The notes: generated by a model from the letters alone, not told the origin. A stretch of DNA of 64,000 bases from Thermodesulfovibrio sp. (GCA_013824615.1 PNOC01000001.1:1-64000), one strand, 5' to 3'; positions 9,409 through 19,166 are shown, counted from the stretch's first letter. Numbers and translations are program-made.

Positions 9409-9619
9409 ACAGCTTGGCTTCTCCGATTAATGTTTCACCTATATCGTGGAATGCGGCAAGTTTCTTTTTTGGCTCATTGCGAAAATAGAGCTCAACAGCA
9501 TCCTTAAGGTTGGTTAAGGCCTCTTCAATAGTATCCCCGCAACTGGCGATATCTATATTCAGGCACTGAGATACATAATATTTGCCTTCCCTGTAAATAA
9601 CATATTTAAAAGCTTTCAT
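9401..9619 (-). CDS. hicB: HicB-family antitoxin
   Basis: The 72-aa protein shows the HicB partial RNase H-like fold: YVIYREGKYYVSQCLNID followed by GDTIEEALTNLKDAVELYF. No separate C-terminal DNA-binding domain is visible in this short form. A good ribosome site (AGGAGG) precedes the ATG. The gene order antitoxin-toxin with overlap is typical for chromosomal hicBA in many anaerobes. Confidence 0.88.
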   Translation of the reverse strand: MKAFKYVIYREGKYYVSQCLNIDIASCGDTIEEALTNLKDAVELYFRNEPKKKLAAFHDIGETLIGEAKLYA

Positions 9620-9639
9620 GCGATGTACCTCCTGTTTTG

Positions 9640-9669
9640 ATTATATATATTTTACCGCATTCATTCTAA
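9640..9669 (-). promoter_or_regulatory. hicBA promoter candidate
   Basis: On the minus strand TATAAT at 9645-9640 lies 18 nt after TTAGAA at 9669-9664. AGGAGG and the hicB ATG follow within 25 nt. The long TATATATA run makes the -10 region easy to melt. No clear operator palindrome is seen. Confidence 0.45.
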
Positions 9670-9764
9670 TGCCGGCAATGGTGGTCGATCAAACCCGGAA
9701 TGAAATACCCATTCAGCTTCAGATCTGGGTTCACCTAAGCATATACAGCAGGAGCACAGGAGTA

Positions 9765-11750
9765 TCAGGTCTTTCCCTTGAAATACTGCAGTGCCGTTTT
9801 CATGGCTTCCTGTCCGCCGGTAAACAACAGGATATCGTCTTTGCTCAATCTGAAATCGGGTGCCGGGTTCGGCATGACCTCAGCCCCGCGTCTGACGGCA
9901 ATGACCGTCACCCCGGTTATCTTCCTTATCTGCAGATCGGCAATGCTCTTTCCCGCCAGGAAGGAATCCGGCGGAACCTTGTACCCGTCCATTTCGATCT
10001 CCGGAAGCCACTCGCACTTTTCGAAGAGATGCCGCTTCGGCAAGTCGGGATTCCGCAGGGCCGTATAGCTGTTATGCCTGATCTTTTCGACCATATCCAG
10101 GATGATGCCGCCGGGAAAATTGTATTGATGAAGCACCCTCGAGAATATCTCGATGGAGGTCTCAAACTCCTCCGGTATCACCTCATTGGCACCGAGCGCC
10201 CTCAGGTCCTCTACTTCGACAAGGTACCGCGTCCGCACGACGATAAAGATATCAGGGCTTTCGTGCCGCGCAATCGAAACAATCCGCCGTGTTGACACGG
10301 GGTCCGATATGGCAACGACCAGAAGTCGTGCCCTGCTGATGCTCAGGTTGTGGAGCAGCTCGACGCTGGAGGCGTCGCCGTAATATATGGGCTCGCCTTT
10401 CTTTTTCATCTTCTGCACCGTGTCGGCATTCATTTCGAGAATAACATAGGGTATTTCAGCCTCTGCCAGGACCCGTGCCAGGTTCATCCCGTTCAGGCCG
10501 AAACCTATGATAATGACATGATCCTGCCTCCGTGCGGGATGGCCTGCCCTTTCAGACACTTTTTTCATCTGAGCAACCCGTTTGAGGAGATGCCTCGAGG
10601 CGACCCATCCCGACAGCGATGGCGCTGCGTTGAGAACAAAGGGAGTCAGAATCATGGTCACGACAGACGAGGCAAGAAAGACCTGGTGCATATCTTCGGT
10701 TATCAAGCCGGCTGCCCTGCCCGCTATGGCTAGTACGAACGAGAATTCTCCTATCTGGGCAAGTCCCAATCCAGCCTGCAGAGAGGTCCTGAAGGGACTG
10801 CCGGCCAGGAGTGATGCAGCAGTTCCGGTCAGCAGTTTCAATAAAAAAATCAGCAGCACAGCCGCAGCGATTTTTGGATAGTTTCCGGCGGCAAACCCGA
10901 TATTCAACAGCATACCTGCCGATACAAAGAAGAGCCCCATAAAGCTCTCCTTGAACGGCAGGATGTCGGCAGTCGCCTGATGGGCATACTCGGATTCCGA
11001 TATAACCAGGCCTGCCAGAAAGGCTCCGAGGGCCAGGGAAAGTCCGAACTTCGACGTGAAATAGGCGATGCCGAGACAGAGAAGAATGATCGTTGATATG
11101 AAGAGCTCACGGCTCCGCGTGCGCACGATGTGATGCAACAGCCTCGGTACCAGCCACCGGGCACTCAGGAGCACCGACATGATAATAAAGGCGGCTTTTC
11201 CCATTTTCAGCCCGATATCAGGCAGATCTATTGTCGCACCAGCCAGGGAAGGGGTCAGGAGCATGAGCGGTACAACGCAGAGGTCCTGGAAGATCAGGAT
11301 CCCGACCATCATCCGTCCATGAGGGGAGTCTATGTCACCCTTCTCGGTCAACATCTTCATTACGATTGCCGTACTGCTCAATGCGATGAGAAAGCCGAAG
11401 AATATGGACCTGTTCAGACTTCCGGTTGCAGCATAGGATATCAGGGCGCTCAGCCCAATGGTAAGAAAAACCTGCGCACCGCCTCCTGCAACCACAGCCT
11501 TCTTCATTCTCAGGAGCCTTGTGAGAGAAAATTCGATGCCTATGGTAAAGAGGAGCAGGACAACGCCGATTTCAGCCATAAGTTCGACAGCATGGGTATC
11601 TTTCAACAGTCCCAGCCCGTGGGGTCCGATAAGAATCCCCGCCAGCAGAAAACCCACAAGAGCTGGTATTTTTAACCGGCTAAGAGCGAAGACAATCAAG
11701 GCGGAAACACCGAGAATAATAACAAGCGATCTGAGTATATCCGTTTCCAT
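9765..11750 (-). CDS. KefB/KefC-type monovalent cation:proton antiporter (CPA2) with RCK domains
   Basis: The 661-aa membrane protein has an N-terminal CPA2 exchanger domain of about 12 helices (to about residue 390). A TrkA-N/RCK nucleotide-binding domain follows (HVIIIGFGLNGMNLARVLAE, with the GxGxxG-like turn) and then a TrkA-C domain (about residues 575-655, with ADLQIRKITGVTVIAVRRG). Family members exchange K+ or Na+ for H+ under control of nucleotides or glutathione adducts. No kefF/kefG-like partner is adjacent. It stands alone between hicBA and rplI, with its 5' end facing rplI. Confidence 0.9.
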   Translation of the reverse strand: METDILRSLVIILGVSALIVFALSRLKIPALVGFLLAGILIGPHGLGLLKDTHAVELMAEIGVVLLLFTIGIEFSLTRLLRMKKAVVAGGGAQVFLTIGLSALISYAATGSLNRSIFFGFLIALSSTAIVMKMLTEKGDIDSPHGRMMVGILIFQDLCVVPLMLLTPSLAGATIDLPDIGLKMGKAAFIIMSVLLSARWLVPRLLHHIVRTRSRELFISTIILLCLGIAYFTSKFGLSLALGAFLAGLVISESEYAHQATADILPFKESFMGLFFVSAGMLLNIGFAAGNYPKIAAAVLLIFLLKLLTGTAASLLAGSPFRTSLQAGLGLAQIGEFSFVLAIAGRAAGLITEDMHQVFLASSVVTMILTPFVLNAAPSLSGWVASRHLLKRVAQMKKVSERAGHPARRQDHVIIIGFGLNGMNLARVLAEAEIPYVILEMNADTVQKMKKKGEPIYYGDASSVELLHNLSISRARLLVVAISDPVSTRRIVSIARHESPDIFIVVRTRYLVEVEDLRALGANEVIPEEFETSIEIFSRVLHQYNFPGGIILDMVEKIRHNSYTALRNPDLPKRHLFEKCEWLPEIEMDGYKVPPDSFLAGKSIADLQIRKITGVTVIAVRRGAEVMPNPAPDFRLSKDDILLFTGGQEAMKTALQYFKGKT

Positions 11751-11861
11751 AGTAACATGGTACCATAAGCAACACCCAACATCACCTTAACGTATCAACA
11801 CAATTCATACAGTACTCGGGGATACACCCGCTCAGCAACCGGCACTGTTTCACCCGATGCC

Positions 11862-11886
11862 TTGATTGTACCGGTTATGCTATAAT
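11862..11886 (+). promoter_or_regulatory. extended -10 promoter for rplI-dnaB
   Basis: TATAAT at 11881-11886 is preceded by TGC, an extended -10 (TATGCTATAAT). TTGATT lies 13 nt upstream, too close for a normal -35, so the extended -10 probably dominates. The predicted leader to the rplI ATG is about 30 nt. Confidence 0.6.
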
Positions 11887-11925
11887 GTATGACCCATAAA
11901 AAATAACTGCAAGGAGATCGTTATA

Positions 11926-12369
11926 ATGAAAGTTTTTTTAAAAGAAGATGTCAGGACCCTCGGGAAGATTGGTGACGTGGTCACCGTAGCTGAAGGCTAC
12001 GCCCGGAATTATCTGCTGCCGCAGAAAATCGCTGTCGAGGCAAACACTAAAAACATCAAGGAGTTTGAACATAACAAGCGCATCATCCAGGAAAAAGCTG
12101 TCAAGGTTCGTGATGCGAACAAGGCCGCTGCCGACAGTCTGTCTGCCCTCACCCTCACCATACGCGCAAAGGCCGGGGAAGAGGAGAAGCTCTTTGGTTC
12201 CGTCACCAATATGGACATTGCCGAGGCCCTGAAGGCTGAAGGTCACGATATCGACAGGAAGAAGATCCACCTGGAGGAGCCGATCAAGAGACTCGGGAGC
12301 TTTACCGCAGAAATCAGAATCCATCATGATGTAACTGCCTCGGTTAAAATTAATGTCATTCCCGAATGA
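11926..12369 (+). CDS. rplI: 50S ribosomal protein bL9
   Basis: The 147-aa protein is normal length. The N-terminal rRNA-binding domain begins MKVFLKEDV and carries the conserved GDVVTVAEGYARNYLLP. The C-terminal domain ends with a VKINVIPE strand. AAGGAG lies before the ATG. The stop overlaps the dnaB start by 4 nt. The rplI-dnaB pairing is common in bacteria, usually after rpsF/ssb/rpsR, which are absent here. Confidence 0.97.
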   Translation: MKVFLKEDVRTLGKIGDVVTVAEGYARNYLLPQKIAVEANTKNIKEFEHNKRIIQEKAVKVRDANKAAADSLSALTLTIRAKAGEEEKLFGSVTNMDIAEALKAEGHDIDRKKIHLEEPIKRLGSFTAEIRIHHDVTASVKINVIPE

Positions 12370-13739
12370 AGGAAATAGAATCAACGCTTGAAAAACTGCC
12401 CCCCCAGAACATAGAGGCTGAACAGTCTGTTCTGGGGGCGGTCCTCATAGACAACAATGCCCTGACCACCTCGCTCGAACTACTCACCCAGGACTATTTT
12501 TACCGTGACTCTCACCGCCGGATCTTTCTGGCAATGATCGAGCTTTTCGACAAGAACGAGCCGATAGACATCATAACCCTGACTGACCATATGAAGCGGA
12601 AAGGCGAAATCGATCAGATCGGGGGAGTCCCGTACCTGACGTCTCTTGTCTCGATGATCTCGACCTCGGCCAATATCCGTTATCATGCGAAGATAGTCAG
12701 GGAAAAGGCGATGATCAGGGGCCTGCTGCATACCGCCACAGACATAGCGCGGAATGTCTATGAGAGCGATTTTGACGCTGAAGAGCTGATAGACTATGCG
12801 GAAAAACAGATATTTGATCTCTCTGAAAAAAGAATCAATGTAGCCTTCTCGACATTGAAGGATGTCATTAAGGACAGCTTCAAGATGATCGAACTGCTGC
12901 ACAGCCGGAAAGAAACCGTCACCGGGGTGCCGACCGGGTTTAAGGAGCTTGACGAGATGACGACCGGCTTTCAGAGGAGCGACCTGATTATCATCGGCGG
13001 CAGGCCCTCGATGGGAAAAACAGCCTTCAGTCTCAATATTGCCCAGCACGTGGGCGTTAACCTGAAGGAGCCGGTCGCTGTCTTCAGCCTTGAAATGTCC
13101 AAGGAGCAGCTCGCCTTCAGAATGCTCTGTTCAGAGGCAATGGTCGACTCGAACCAGATCAGAAAAGGTTTCATCAAAAAAGACGACTGGCACAGCCTGA
13201 CCTCTGCCGCCAGCAAGCTCGCTGAATCGCCCATATTCATCGATGATTCCTCGGCGATAAATATCCTGGAGATGCGTGCCAAGGCCAGAAGACTTAAGGC
13301 TGAACACGGCCTCAGCCTCGTTGTTGTCGACTACCTGCAGCTGATGCGTGGACGGGGGAACACGGAACGCCGCGAGCAGGAGATATCCGAGATATCACGG
13401 TCACTCAAGGCCCTGGCCAAGGAACTGAAGGTGCCGGTGATAGCCTTGAGCCAGCTTAACCGTGGGGTGGAAACACGGACCGGCACGAAGAAACCGACCC
13501 TGGCCGACCTTAGAGAATCAGGGGCTATTGAACAGGATGCCGACGTTATTATTTTCCTCTACCGTGACGAGGTGTACAACAAAAACAGTCCCGACAATAA
13601 GGGCAAGGCTGAAATCATCATTGCCAAACAGAGAAATGGCCCAACCGGAGAGATTCCGCTTACTTTCCTTGCGCACTGCACGCGTTTTGTTAATTCCTCG
13701 GATATCGCCTTTCACGATATTGAGGATGACACGTTCTAA
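12366..13739 (+). CDS. dnaB: replicative DNA helicase DnaB
   Basis: The 457-aa hexameric helicase unwinds DNA at the replication fork. The N-terminal primase-interacting domain (about residues 12-110) begins PPQNIEAEQSVLGAVLIDN. The RecA-like domain has Walker A GGRPSMGKTAF near residue 211, Walker B VVVDYLQLM and the conserved SQLNRGVE. There is no intein insertion. Translation is coupled to rplI through an ATGA overlap. Confidence 0.97.
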   Translation: MKEIESTLEKLPPQNIEAEQSVLGAVLIDNNALTTSLELLTQDYFYRDSHRRIFLAMIELFDKNEPIDIITLTDHMKRKGEIDQIGGVPYLTSLVSMISTSANIRYHAKIVREKAMIRGLLHTATDIARNVYESDFDAEELIDYAEKQIFDLSEKRINVAFSTLKDVIKDSFKMIELLHSRKETVTGVPTGFKELDEMTTGFQRSDLIIIGGRPSMGKTAFSLNIAQHVGVNLKEPVAVFSLEMSKEQLAFRMLCSEAMVDSNQIRKGFIKKDDWHSLTSAASKLAESPIFIDDSSAINILEMRAKARRLKAEHGLSLVVVDYLQLMRGRGNTERREQEISEISRSLKALAKELKVPVIALSQLNRGVETRTGTKKPTLADLRESGAIEQDADVIIFLYRDEVYNKNSPDNKGKAEIIIAKQRNGPTGEIPLTFLAHCTRFVNSSDIAFHDIEDDTF

Positions 13740-13754
13740 CCACGAGGTGGACCT

Positions 13755-14558
13755 ATGAAGAGAAGTCCTGCTGTTGCCGGCCAGTTTTATCACGGAACTA
13801 ATGCCCGCCTGAAGGAACAGGTGGAACAGTATATGCGCCGTGATACCCCCAAAGAAACAGTCGTGGGCATCATGTCTCCCCATGCCGGACTTATCTATTC
13901 AGGCCATGTTGCAGGCGAGGTGTTTTCCTCAATAAAAATGCCGCAGACCTTCATCATGCTCGGGCCAAACCATACCGGGCTCGGTCAGGCCATCTCGCTT
14001 ATGGATGCGGGGGAGTGGGAGATTCCGACAGGTCTTTTTAAGATAGACAGCAGGCTTGCCTCCAAAATAGCCCTGAACTCAGACAGGATCTCACGTGATG
14101 CACAGGCGCATATCTTCGAGCATTCTTTGGAGGTTCAGCTGCCCTTTATAGGCTATTTTTCTACTGAAATCAAAATTGTGCCGATTGCACTCCTTTCTGC
14201 ATCTTATGAGGACTGCCTTGATCTGGCCAGGGCGATTGCAGAAGCTGTCCGGTCGGTTGATTATCCCGTGGTTATACTGGCAAGCTCGGATATGAGCCAC
14301 TACGTTACCGAAAAGCAGGCCCGCAGGATGGATACCATGGCGATCGAAAAAATACTGGCACTTGACCCGGCTGGCTTGTATGAGACCGTTCGCAGAGAGC
14401 GGATATCGATGTGCGGGTATCTCCCGGCAACCGTCATGCTGGCGGCCTCGAAGCTGCTCGGGGCCGATTCTGCCCGGATGATCAAGTATGCCACCTCAGG
14501 AGAAGTCTCCGGCGACTTTGACAGTGTTGTCGGCTATGCGGGAATAGTAGTTAAATAG
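13755..14558 (+). CDS. amrB: MEMO1 / AmmeMemoRadiSam system protein B family
   Basis: The 267-aa protein has the family opening RSPAVAGQFY. It also has SPHAGLIYSGHVAGEVF, LGPNHTG, FEHSLEVQLPF and ASSDMSHY, whose His/Asp residues line a metal site related to non-haem dioxygenases. In many genomes the gene sits with AMMECR1 and a radical SAM gene, but neither is adjacent here. It lies 15 nt after dnaB. Biochemical role is unknown. The symbol follows recent family naming. Confidence 0.88.
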   Translation: MKRSPAVAGQFYHGTNARLKEQVEQYMRRDTPKETVVGIMSPHAGLIYSGHVAGEVFSSIKMPQTFIMLGPNHTGLGQAISLMDAGEWEIPTGLFKIDSRLASKIALNSDRISRDAQAHIFEHSLEVQLPFIGYFSTEIKIVPIALLSASYEDCLDLARAIAEAVRSVDYPVVILASSDMSHYVTEKQARRMDTMAIEKILALDPAGLYETVRRERISMCGYLPATVMLAASKLLGADSARMIKYATSGEVSGDFDSVVGYAGIVVK

Positions 14559-14582
14559 TACTCTGATCTTTGTGCAGGTAAT

Positions 14583-14611
14583 TTGACAGAGTCCCCGGTA
14601 TTGTTTTAACC
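14583..14611 (+). promoter_or_regulatory. possible promoter upstream of gmhA
   Basis: A perfect TTGACA at 14583-14588 is followed after 17 nt by TTAACC, a poor -10. It would start the gmhA-ruvCAB run in the 78-nt gap after the Memo gene. Confidence 0.35.
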
Positions 14612-14636
14612 TAATAAAGTAATCGCCCCCTATTCC

Positions 14637-15224
14637 ATGAAAGAAAAAATATATAAAGAATTCGCAGAGAGTATTTCCGTCAAGGAGAAGTTTCTTCAAA
14701 CCCACATCGATTCCATCATTGAAGTGTCCAAGGTAATTGCTGCGACCTTCAATGACGGCGGAAAGGTGATCCTCTTCGGCAACGGGGGGAGCGCCTCCGA
14801 TGCCTCCCATATAGCCGGAGAATTTGTGAACCGGTTCAAAAAAGAGCGGCCCGGACTGCCTGCCATTGCGCTTAATACAGACGTAGCAGTAATCACCTCT
14901 ATTGCGAATGACTATGATTTTTCCGAGATCTTTGCCCGCCAGTTAAAAGCCCTTGCGGTGGAAGGCGATCTGGTAATCGCCATTACCACGAGCGGTGCTT
15001 CTCCGAATGTGCTGAAGGCGCTGGACGCGGCGAAAAAGAAGAAACTGAAGACCGTACTGCTGACCGGCTCAAAGGGTGAAAAACTCGCCGGCAAGATGAC
15101 GCATGCCTTTGTCGTACCTTCAGACAACACCCCCAGAGTCCAGGAGACGCATATTACCCTCGGTCATGTCCTCTGCCTGATGGTCGAGGAAATCCTCTTT
15201 GAAGAGCCCCGCAAGAAAAAGTAG
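14637..15224 (+). CDS. gmhA: D-sedoheptulose-7-phosphate isomerase (phosphoheptose isomerase)
   Basis: The 195-aa SIS-fold enzyme converts sedoheptulose 7-phosphate to D-glycero-D-manno-heptose 7-phosphate, the first step to the LPS core heptose. Visible are GNGGSASDASHIAGEFVNRF (phosphate and zinc site), SIANDYDF, ITTSGASPNVLKAL and the HITLGH segment with the zinc His residues. This indicates an LPS-type outer membrane. Its last 26 nt overlap the proposed ruvC start. Confidence 0.95.
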   Translation: MKEKIYKEFAESISVKEKFLQTHIDSIIEVSKVIAATFNDGGKVILFGNGGSASDASHIAGEFVNRFKKERPGLPAIALNTDVAVITSIANDYDFSEIFARQLKALAVEGDLVIAITTSGASPNVLKALDAAKKKKLKTVLLTGSKGEKLAGKMTHAFVVPSDNTPRVQETHITLGHVLCLMVEEILFEEPRKKK

Positions 15225-15747
15225 TCCGGAGTTCACGATTCTTGGCATTGACCCGGGGAGTATATTCTGCGGCTATGGGGTCATCAGGAGCAACGGCAGG
15301 GACGCCAGCTACATCGCCTCGGGGAGGATTGCACCGCCTGCCTCGAACCCGCTGCATATACGCCTCAAAGCCATTCATGAGGCCCTGACAGAAATCATTG
15401 CCACCTACCAGCCGACGGATGTGGTTGTCGAAAAGGTCTTCTTTGCAAAAAGTGCAAAGGCAGCCCTGCAGCTCGGTCAGGCCCGGGGAGTTGTTCTCCT
15501 TGCGGCAGCCTGCGGGGGGATTACCCTCCACGAACGCAGTGCCCTTGAGGTGAAAAAGGCTGTTGTCGGGTACGGCAGGGCCGAAAAAAGCCAGGTCCAG
15601 GAGATGGTAAAGATGATACTGAAGATCAGGGGTACTCTCTACCCCGACAGCGCCGACGCCCTCGCCCTTGCCCTCTGTTATATGAATACTTTACAATTCA
15701 ATATCGCCGTGAAATCACAGAATAATCACATGACAGAGCAGCAATGA
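15199..15747 (+). CDS. ruvC: crossover junction endodeoxyribonuclease RuvC
   Basis: The 182-aa Holliday-junction resolvase has acidic residues in GIDPG, VVEKVFF and SADALALALC, matching the Asp/Glu/Asp(Asp) metal site. The start is TTG at 15199 inside the gmhA end. No better start lies between it and the conserved GIDPG strand, so the N-terminus carries about 14 extra residues. The ruvCAB order is complete and co-directional. Confidence 0.95.
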   Translation: MKSPARKSSPEFTILGIDPGSIFCGYGVIRSNGRDASYIASGRIAPPASNPLHIRLKAIHEALTEIIATYQPTDVVVEKVFFAKSAKAALQLGQARGVVLLAAACGGITLHERSALEVKKAVVGYGRAEKSQVQEMVKMILKIRGTLYPDSADALALALCYMNTLQFNIAVKSQNNHMTEQQ

Positions 15748-16316
15748 TCGGCTCACTGAGGGGAAAGATCATTTCCCGGAGACCGGACTCACTCCTGGTG
15801 GAAGTCAATGGTGTCGGCTATGCCGTAACCGCAACCATCCCGACCCTGGCCAATCTGCCGGCAGACGGCCGCGAGGTATTTCTCTATATTCATACTCATG
15901 TCCGGGAAGATGCCCTGCAGCTCTTCGGTTTTGAATCTGAAGACGAAAAAAGAACTTTTCTCATCCTGATCAATATTTCAGGTATCGGACCCAAGGTAGC
16001 CCTGAATATCCTCTCGGGCATGCCCTACAACGACTTTCTCAGGGCGATTGAGACTGAAGATATCACGATGCTCTGCAGAATTCCCGGTCTCGGGAAGAAG
16101 ACAGCCGGCAGACTGGTTCTCGAACTCAGGGAAAAACTGCCGGCAGCTGAGGGGGTAAGGGATAAACTCTTCGAAGACACCCTGTCGGCCCTCATAAATC
16201 TTGGATATAAGCGAAACCTTGCACAGGATTACCTGGAGCAGACCTATAAAAAGGGACATACCGATATCGAAAATCTGTTAAAGGAGACGCTGAAACTGCT
16301 GACCGGAAATGCGTAA
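15744..16316 (+). CDS. ruvA: Holliday junction DNA helicase subunit RuvA
   Basis: The 190-aa junction-binding protein starts [10 protein letters not shown], typical for the OB-fold domain I. It has two helix-hairpin-helix segments ([15 protein letters not shown] and [16 protein letters not shown]) and a C-terminal domain III that contacts RuvB. The ATG overlaps the ruvC stop (ATGA). Confidence 0.96.
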   Translation: MIGSLRGKIISRRPDSLLVEVNGVGYAVTATIPTLANLPADGREVFLYIHTHVREDALQLFGFESEDEKRTFLILINISGIGPKVALNILSGMPYNDFLRAIETEDITMLCRIPGLGKKTAGRLVLELREKLPAAEGVRDKLFEDTLSALINLGYKRNLAQDYLEQTYKKGHTDIENLLKETLKLLTGNA

Positions 16317-17352
16317 GGAAGATTCCGTAATAAAAAATGATATGGACCAGGACAGGCTGATCACCCCGGATGAAACCGTTGATGATCTCTCGCTTGATCT
16401 GAATCTGCGGCCGTCCTCTCTTGACGAGTTTATCGGCCAGGACAGCATCAAGGAGAATCTGAAAATCTTCATCCAGGCTGCCCGTAACCGCAGAGATACG
16501 CTCGACCATATCCTCTTCTGCGGCCCCCCGGGGCTGGGGAAGACAACCCTGTCGCATATTATAGCCACGGAGTTGAAGGTCAATATCAAGATCACCTCGG
16601 GCCCGGTGCTTGAGAGGGCCGGAGATCTGGCCGCCATACTGACCAACCTTGCGGACAAAGACATTCTCTTTATCGATGAAATCCACCGGCTTCCGCGCAT
16701 TGTAGAGGAAGTCCTCTATCCTGCCATGGAGGATTTTCAGCTTGATATCATTATCGGGCAGGGCCCGAATGCCCGGACCATGAAGATAACTCTGCCGAAG
16801 TTTACTCTGATCGGCGCAACGACCAGGACAGGGCTGCTGACCTCACCGCTTCGGGACAGGTTCGGCATCATCGACAGGCTGAGCTATTATGGCCCGGAGG
16901 AACTGAAAAAAATTGTCGTGCGCTCTGCCCAGATTATGAACGTCGGCGTGACTGAGGATGCGGCGCTCGAAATGGCGCGGCGCTCCCGCGGAACCCCGCG
17001 GATAGCCAACCGGCTGCTCAAGAGAGTCAGGGACTTTGCACAGGTGCTGGGGGACGGGACTATTGACATGAAGATCGCCAAGAGTTCTCTCACCTCATTG
17101 AACGTCGACGAGCGCGGCCTGGATGACATGGACAGAAAACTCCTCATGACCATTATCGATAAGTTCTCCGGTGGTCCGGTTGGTATAGAGACGATTGCTG
17201 CGTCTCTGCGTGAGGACAAGGAGACGATCGAGGACGTCTATGAGCCGTACCTTATGCAGGAAGGGTTCCTCGACCGCACACCTCGCGGCCGTGCTGCGAC
17301 GAAAGCAGCCTATCTGCACCTCGGGAAAACAGCCCCCCGGGCACTGTTTTAG
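16309..17352 (+). CDS. ruvB: Holliday junction branch migration ATPase RuvB
   Basis: The 347-aa AAA+ motor has [12 protein letters not shown], Walker [11 protein letters not shown], Walker B FIDEIHRL, sensor-1 IGATTRTG and an arginine-finger stretch LRDRFG. A winged-helix C-terminus ([13 protein letters not shown], then [10 protein letters not shown]) completes the normal architecture. It overlaps ruvA by 8 nt. Confidence 0.97.
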   Translation: MRKEDSVIKNDMDQDRLITPDETVDDLSLDLNLRPSSLDEFIGQDSIKENLKIFIQAARNRRDTLDHILFCGPPGLGKTTLSHIIATELKVNIKITSGPVLERAGDLAAILTNLADKDILFIDEIHRLPRIVEEVLYPAMEDFQLDIIIGQGPNARTMKITLPKFTLIGATTRTGLLTSPLRDRFGIIDRLSYYGPEELKKIVVRSAQIMNVGVTEDAALEMARRSRGTPRIANRLLKRVRDFAQVLGDGTIDMKIAKSSLTSLNVDERGLDDMDRKLLMTIIDKFSGGPVGIETIAASLREDKETIEDVYEPYLMQEGFLDRTPRGRAATKAAYLHLGKTAPRALF

Positions 17353-17364
17353 GTCTTCAGCGCC

Positions 17365-17904
17365 TTGAAGGTCCTGATGCATATCTGCTGCTCGAACTGC
17401 AGCATATACCCTCTTCAGAAATTTCTGATGGACGGCCACGACGTGCGCGGGCTCTGGTTCAACCCCAATATCCATCCGTATACTGAATATACCAGCAGAA
17501 GGGATGCACTGAAAAAACTTCAGAAGATATGGGGCCTTGACCTCGAATATATCGACGAGTATCCGCTTGATGCGTTTCTGCAGTCGATCACGGGCAAGGG
17601 GAGCGCACGGTGCGAAGTCTGCTATTCCATCAGACTCGACAGGACTGCTGAAACTGCAAAAAAAATGGGTATACCGGCCTTCAGCACGTCGCTGCTTGCA
17701 AGTCCTTACCAGAAATTTGATATGATAAAAGACATAGGAAAAGCCGCTGAACAAAGGCATGGTGTTCAGTTCCTGGCAGAGGACTTCAGACAGGGCTGGC
17801 ATCTTTCAAAGACTTTCTCAAGAGAATTTGAACTTTACCGGCAGAAATACTGCGGGTGCATCTATTCTGAAATGGAACGCTATCAGAAGAGGCAACCCGG
17901 ATAA
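17365..17904 (+). CDS. queH: epoxyqueuosine reductase QueH
   Basis: The 179-aa iron-sulfur enzyme catalyses the last step of queuosine synthesis, reducing epoxyqueuosine in tRNA. The conserved cysteines are in HICCSNC near the N-terminus, RCEVCYSIRL in the middle and YCGC near the C-terminus. This matches QueH (formerly DUF208) rather than the B12-dependent QueG. The start is TTG at 17365, 12 nt after ruvB. queA lies three genes downstream. Confidence 0.9.
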   Translation: MKVLMHICCSNCSIYPLQKFLMDGHDVRGLWFNPNIHPYTEYTSRRDALKKLQKIWGLDLEYIDEYPLDAFLQSITGKGSARCEVCYSIRLDRTAETAKKMGIPAFSTSLLASPYQKFDMIKDIGKAAEQRHGVQFLAEDFRQGWHLSKTFSREFELYRQKYCGCIYSEMERYQKRQPG

Positions 17905-17947
17905 CGACAATACTATAGTCAATGACCCTAATTCTCATACAACATAA

Positions 17948-18175
17948 ATGAACACCGGCGCTGAGTATCTCGGAAGAATGCTTCTTATAACCGGGCTCGT
18001 CCTGTCGCTGACAGGCGGCCTGTTTCTCCTTGCGGGCAAGATCCCGTGGCTGGGCAGGCTGCCGGGAGACTTCATGATTCAGAAAAAGAATTTCACCCTT
18101 TACCTTCCTCTGGCAACAAGCATTCTGGTGAGTATTCTGCTCACGCTTCTCTTCAGATTTATGGGCAGAAAATAA
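17948..18175 (+). CDS. DUF2905 small membrane protein
   Basis: The 75-aa protein has two hydrophobic helices separated by a conserved turn, GKIPWLGRLPGDF, and a FTLYLPLATS strand, the DUF2905 signature. Function is unknown. It is one base upstream of the spoIID-like gene, so it is likely co-translated. Confidence 0.8.
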   Translation: MNTGAEYLGRMLLITGLVLSLTGGLFLLAGKIPWLGRLPGDFMIQKKNFTLYLPLATSILVSILLTLLFRFMGRK

Positions 18176-18176
18176 T

Positions 18177-19166
18177 ATGCTTAAGGCCTTTTTATCCGTA
18201 CTGATCAGTCTGGTGTTATCGGTTGTGACCACTGCCTCAGCTCAGACAGCTTCCATCAAGGTCCTGATTCTGGATGACGTCTTCCAGTCTATTCCGAAAA
18301 AAGATGAAGCGCTCGAACGGGTCGGTAAGATGCAGGGAGACCTGCTGGTCAACGGCAGCCACTATGTCGGCGACATCGAGGTATGGAAGGGAAAGGCAGG
18401 TATGTATCTTATCAATGAACTGCCGCTTGAGGATTATATAAAAAGTGTGGTCAGTGCAGAAATCGGTGCAAACTGGGATATGGAGGCCCTGAAGGCGCAG
18501 GCGGTCATCTCGCGCACCTATGCTCTTTTCCAGAAGAAAGCGAATAACAATCAGAACTTTGACCTCACGTCCTCTGTGCTGCATCAGGTCTATAAAGGCA
18601 GTACTGTGGATGCGCGCATCGCCTATGCCGTCATGAATACCGGGGGAGAGGTGCTGACCTATAACGGCAGGCTGATCGAGGCTTTGTATCATTCCACGTG
18701 CGGTGGTCAGACAGAAGATGTTGAAGAAGTCTTCGGAAAGAACTATCCCTATCTCAAGCCGGTTTCGTCTGTCTGCGACCTTTCGCCTTATGCCGTCTGG
18801 GAACGGAAGATCCCGGTCGAGGAGATCGAAAAAGGGCTAACCCTGGAAGGCATACGGGAAATATCCGTAAAATCTCATACCGGAACCCAGAGAGTGAGAA
18901 TTATTGAAGTTTCGCACAAGACGGGCGTATTGACGGTCAAGGCCACCGACCTCAGAAGACTGCTGGGCTGGAGCAGACTGCCGAGCACCAATTTCGAGTT
19001 GCGCAGGGAGAACGGCGCGTATGTTTTTGAGGGAAAGGGCTATGGGCACGGTGTTGGACTCTGTCAGTGGTCTGCGCTCCAGATGGCCCGGGACGGAAAG
19101 TCCTACCGGGAAATACTGGATATTTTCTATCCCGGAACCCTGCTGCGAGTACATGAAGACCGCTGA
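18177..19166 (+). CDS. SpoIID/LytB domain protein, probable secreted peptidoglycan lytic enzyme
   Basis: The 329-aa protein has an N-terminal signal peptide (hydrophobic core, then ASAQT). The SpoIID/LytB domain includes LPLEDYIKSVVSAEIG, LKAQAVISRTYAL, STCGGQTEDVEEVFG and the ending GHGVGLCQWSALQMA. In sporulators SpoIID is a lytic transglycosylase that acts on denuded glycan. Gram-negative homologues are less studied. It overlaps queA by 14 nt and is near a SPOR-domain gene, suggesting a cell-wall job. Confidence 0.88.
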   Translation: MLKAFLSVLISLVLSVVTTASAQTASIKVLILDDVFQSIPKKDEALERVGKMQGDLLVNGSHYVGDIEVWKGKAGMYLINELPLEDYIKSVVSAEIGANWDMEALKAQAVISRTYALFQKKANNNQNFDLTSSVLHQVYKGSTVDARIAYAVMNTGGEVLTYNGRLIEALYHSTCGGQTEDVEEVFGKNYPYLKPVSSVCDLSPYAVWERKIPVEEIEKGLTLEGIREISVKSHTGTQRVRIIEVSHKTGVLTVKATDLRRLLGWSRLPSTNFELRRENGAYVFEGKGYGHGVGLCQWSALQMARDGKSYREILDIFYPGTLLRVHEDR

